A stretch of DNA of 64,000 nt from Sphingomonas kyeonggiensis (GTDB lineage Bacteria > Pseudomonadota > Alphaproteobacteria > Sphingomonadales > Sphingomonadaceae), in contig NZ_JACHLN010000003.1 of NCBI RefSeq assembly GCF_014204495.1, positions 558,001 through 622,000 of the forward strand, written 5' to 3'. How positions within the stretch are numbered: the first letter of the stretch is position 1; every line of letters begins with the position of its first letter. Below the pieces are notes generated by a model. It saw only the letters and a list, made by a program, of their open reading frames with translations, was not told where the DNA came from and made no database searches. Positions 62,382 to 64,000 of the stretch are shown one piece after another. A program made the translations under genes and the position numbers.

Positions 62382-62741
62382 TCGTTTAACCCCCCTCGCT
62401 TGCATCGCAGGACTGGCACCGCCAGCCCGGCATTTCCTGCGGATACAGAATTGTTCTGCAGCGCCTCTCCCGACCGATTCTGCGAATCCGAGCTTCGGGG
62501 CGCCTAGGGACCAGTGTGTAACCACGAACGAACCAATCACGCAATGGTTTTTTGGAAACTAATTTTGCATATGAAAATTAAGCGTGACATTTGTCAGATT
62601 GATCTTGATGTTGCGCCTGAAAACCAGCGGCGGATGAGGGGACGGAATGGACGATCGGGGCGTAGGCGCGGCGCGGCCTCGCGGGCAGCGGAGAGGCTAT
62701 GCCGGGGATGCAATTGGTCTCGTCGCCGCGCGAGTCGCGGC
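62382..62741. other. Divergent regulatory region between TBDR and GntR genes
   Basis: About 360 bp, clearly AT-richer around 62520-62620 than the surroundings. It contains the inverted repeat at 62560-62580 and AACCA-N9-TGGTT at 62531-62549. The GntR frame is open through part of it, but the encoded residues (RRGAASRAAERL) do not look like family sequence. Confidence 0.55.
62560..62580. promoter_or_regulatory. Inverted repeat, candidate GntR operator
   Basis: TAATTTT-N7-AAAATTA is perfect in both arms, with CATATG in the spacer. It lies in the AT-rich centre of the divergent region. It does not match the HutC consensus that I know, so the binding protein is uncertain. Confidence 0.55.
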
Positions 62742-63557
62742 ATGACCGCGAGCATTCCGCTGCTCGGCCCGCAACCGCGCGCGGTGCTTGCCCCGGCGGC
62801 GGCGGAGTACGCCGAGGCCTCGCTGGGCATGCTGGTGCTGCGGGATCGCAAGCCGCTCTACGCCCAGTTCGCCCGGCTGCTGCGCAGGGCGATCGCCGAG
62901 GGGCGGCTCAAACCCGGCGCGACGCTGCCGCCTGAACGCGACCTCGCCGCCGAATATTGCGTGTCGCGGATCACCATCCGCAAGGCGTTCGCGGAGCTGG
63001 CGGAAGACGGGCTGCTCACGCGGCGGCAGGGCGCCGGCACCACGGTCACCCGGCGGATCGAGCAGAATTTCTCGCGGATCAGCTCCTTCTCCGAGGAAGT
63101 GGCGGCCCGGCGGCAGCTGGCGCGCAGCAGCTGGATCCTGCGCGCGGAGGGGACGGTCACGCCGGCCGAGGCGATGCACCTCAACCTGTCCCCCGGCGCG
63201 CCGGTGCTGCGGTTCCACCGCATCCGCATCGCCGACGACGCCCCGATGGCGCTCGAATTCTCGACCGTGCCCAGCTTCTGCCTGGACGGGATCCACGAAG
63301 TCTCGGGATCGCTCTATGCGGCGCTGGCCCGCACCGACCACCGGCCGGTCCGCGCGCTGCAGCGCCTGCGCGCGGTGCCCTTCACCGCGGCCCAGGCGCG
63401 GCTGCTCGATGTCGATGCCGGCACGCCGGGGCTGCTGATCGAACGGTGCGGCTTCCTCGGCGACGGACGGCCGGTGGAATATACCCAATCCTATTATCGC
63501 GGCGACGCCTATGACTTCGTCGCGGAACTCACGGACCTCCCATCAGTGCCGGCATGA
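62742..63557 (+). CDS. GntR-family (HutC-type) regulator with UTRA domain
   Basis: About 271 residues. The N-terminal winged helix (PLYAQFARLLRRAIAEGRLKPGATLPPERDLA in part: LKPGATLPPERDLA, then CVSRITIRKAFAELAEDGLL and RRQGAGTTV) is followed by a UTRA ligand domain (LRFHRIRIADDAPMALEFSTVP, ending EYTQSYYRGDAYDFVAEL). ATG 62742 is chosen by homology start; no strong ribosome site is visible. This class represses sugar, amino-sugar or histidine catabolism genes. It is divergent from the TBDR, its likely target. Confidence 0.9.
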   Translation: MTASIPLLGPQPRAVLAPAAAEYAEASLGMLVLRDRKPLYAQFARLLRRAIAEGRLKPGATLPPERDLAAEYCVSRITIRKAFAELAEDGLLTRRQGAGTTVTRRIEQNFSRISSFSEEVAARRQLARSSWILRAEGTVTPAEAMHLNLSPGAPVLRFHRIRIADDAPMALEFSTVPSFCLDGIHEVSGSLYAALARTDHRPVRALQRLRAVPFTAAQARLLDVDAGTPGLLIERCGFLGDGRPVEYTQSYYRGDAYDFVAELTDLPSVPA

Positions 63558-63588
63558 CAACGCGATCCTGCTGCGCTAGCGTCGCCTG

Positions 63589-64000
63589 ATGCCCCCAAAG
63601 CCCGCATCGCAGAACAAGCCTGCCAGCAAGCAGGCGAAGCCGGACGACAAGTCCGCCGCGCCCAACTACAGCGCGCCCGCCCTGGAGAAGGGCATCGACG
63701 TGATCGAGCTGCTCGGCAACGAGCCGTTCGGCCTCACCATCACCGAGATCGCGCAGCGGCTGGGCCGCTCGGTGAGCGAGCTCTTCCGCGTGGTGGTCGC
63801 GCTGGATCGCCGGGGATGGCTGCACAAGGATGCGACCAACGACCGGTACCGGGTGACCTACAAGCTGCTCGAGCTCGCGCACCGCGCGACACCGGCGCAG
63901 GAGCTCACCTATGTCGCTGCGGCGCGGATGCACAGCCTGGCCGCGGAAACGATGCAGTCCTGCCACCTCGCCGTGGTCAACGGCAGCCGCGGCCTGATCG
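63589..64000 (+). CDS. IclR-family regulator, N-terminal part (runs off the right edge)
   Basis: 137 codons are visible. A Lys/Pro/Ala-rich N-terminal tail (PPKPASQNKPASKQAKPDD) precedes the IclR winged helix (ALEKGIDVIELLGNEPFGLTITEIAQRLGRSVSELFRVVVAL split as ALEKGIDVIELLGNEP and LTITEIAQRLGRSVSELFRV). LDRRGWLHKD and YRVTYKLLELAHR follow, and then the start of the ligand domain (LTYVAAARMHSLAAET). It is 31 bp after the GntR gene on the same strand. IclR proteins usually control catabolism of acids or sugars; the target probably lies to the right of the window. Confidence 0.88.
   Translation, partial: MPPKPASQNKPASKQAKPDDKSAAPNYSAPALEKGIDVIELLGNEPFGLTITEIAQRLGRSVSELFRVVVALDRRGWLHKDATNDRYRVTYKLLELAHRATPAQELTYVAAARMHSLAAETMQSCHLAVVNGSRGLI

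Noticed and set aside
1..64000. CRISPR arrays, tRNA or rRNA genes, insertion sequences and prophage
   Set aside because: I scanned for regular repeat-spacer patterns, tRNA-like arms and transposase or integrase motifs and saw none. The paired palindromes are extragenic and isolated.

Overview
The window reads as the chromosome of a high-GC alphaproteobacterium of the Sphingomonadaceae type (Sphingomonas or a close relative). This is inferred from dense GC-rich coding, four large TonB-dependent receptors (TBDRs), FecI/FecR signalling, DUF1656/FusC efflux modules, and paired palindromes built on CCCGCGAAGGCGGGG-like and CCCCGGCGAAGG-like sequences. No tRNA, rRNA, CRISPR array, transposase or prophage gene was seen. 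Most genes sit in tight operons with 1-8 bp overlaps.

Layout. 0-1.3 kb: end of an OmpR-type two-component pair. 1.5-3.5 kb: a small exported protein and a GH76-like glycosidase. 3.6-7.4 kb: a divergent EmrA/EmrB-type drug exporter with a TetR regulator and a hotdog thioesterase, around a clear TetR-type operator. 7.4-9.0 kb: an HxlR regulator divergent from an Old Yellow Enzyme. 9.2-15.2 kb: a response regulator with a hybrid kinase, then three genes of unknown function, two of which share an uncharacterised exported domain. 15.3-24.0 kb: dctBD divergent from an operon of dctA, a TBDR and an exported alpha/beta hydrolase. 24.1-31.9 kb: an ECF sigma factor, FecR and a FecA-like TBDR, then an M16 peptidase. 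32.3-37.3 kb: a MarR-controlled FusC/DUF1656/HlyD/NodT efflux operon.

37.3-58.0 kb is a peptide and amino-acid scavenging island. It holds an M61 aminopeptidase, two Lrp/AsnC regulators, three PLP aminotransferase-fold enzymes (one with a Tat signal), an EamA exporter, an ornithine cyclodeaminase homologue, an exported amidohydrolase, three exported S10 serine carboxypeptidases, a TBDR and an APC permease. A plausible flow is peptide entry through the TBDR, periplasmic trimming by S10, M61 and amidohydrolase enzymes, inner-membrane uptake by the permease, and transamination in the cytoplasm, with Lrp-type sensing. 58-64 kb: two small exported orphan proteins, a TBDR of the Xanthomonas/Caulobacter carbohydrate-associated type, a HutC-type GntR regulator and the start of an IclR regulator.

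The most interesting signals are these. (1) The DctD-like regulator has lost the GAFTGA loop needed to contact sigma-54, yet two near-perfect DctD-type palindromes sit between dctB and dctA. (2) dctA is translationally coupled to a TBDR. (3) The ECF sigma gene and its TBDR share the motif TGTCGG-N16-CGTCTAG. (4) Three S10 carboxypeptidases and a Tat-exported PLP enzyme cluster in one locus. (5) A new exported domain is duplicated at 13.3-15.2 kb.
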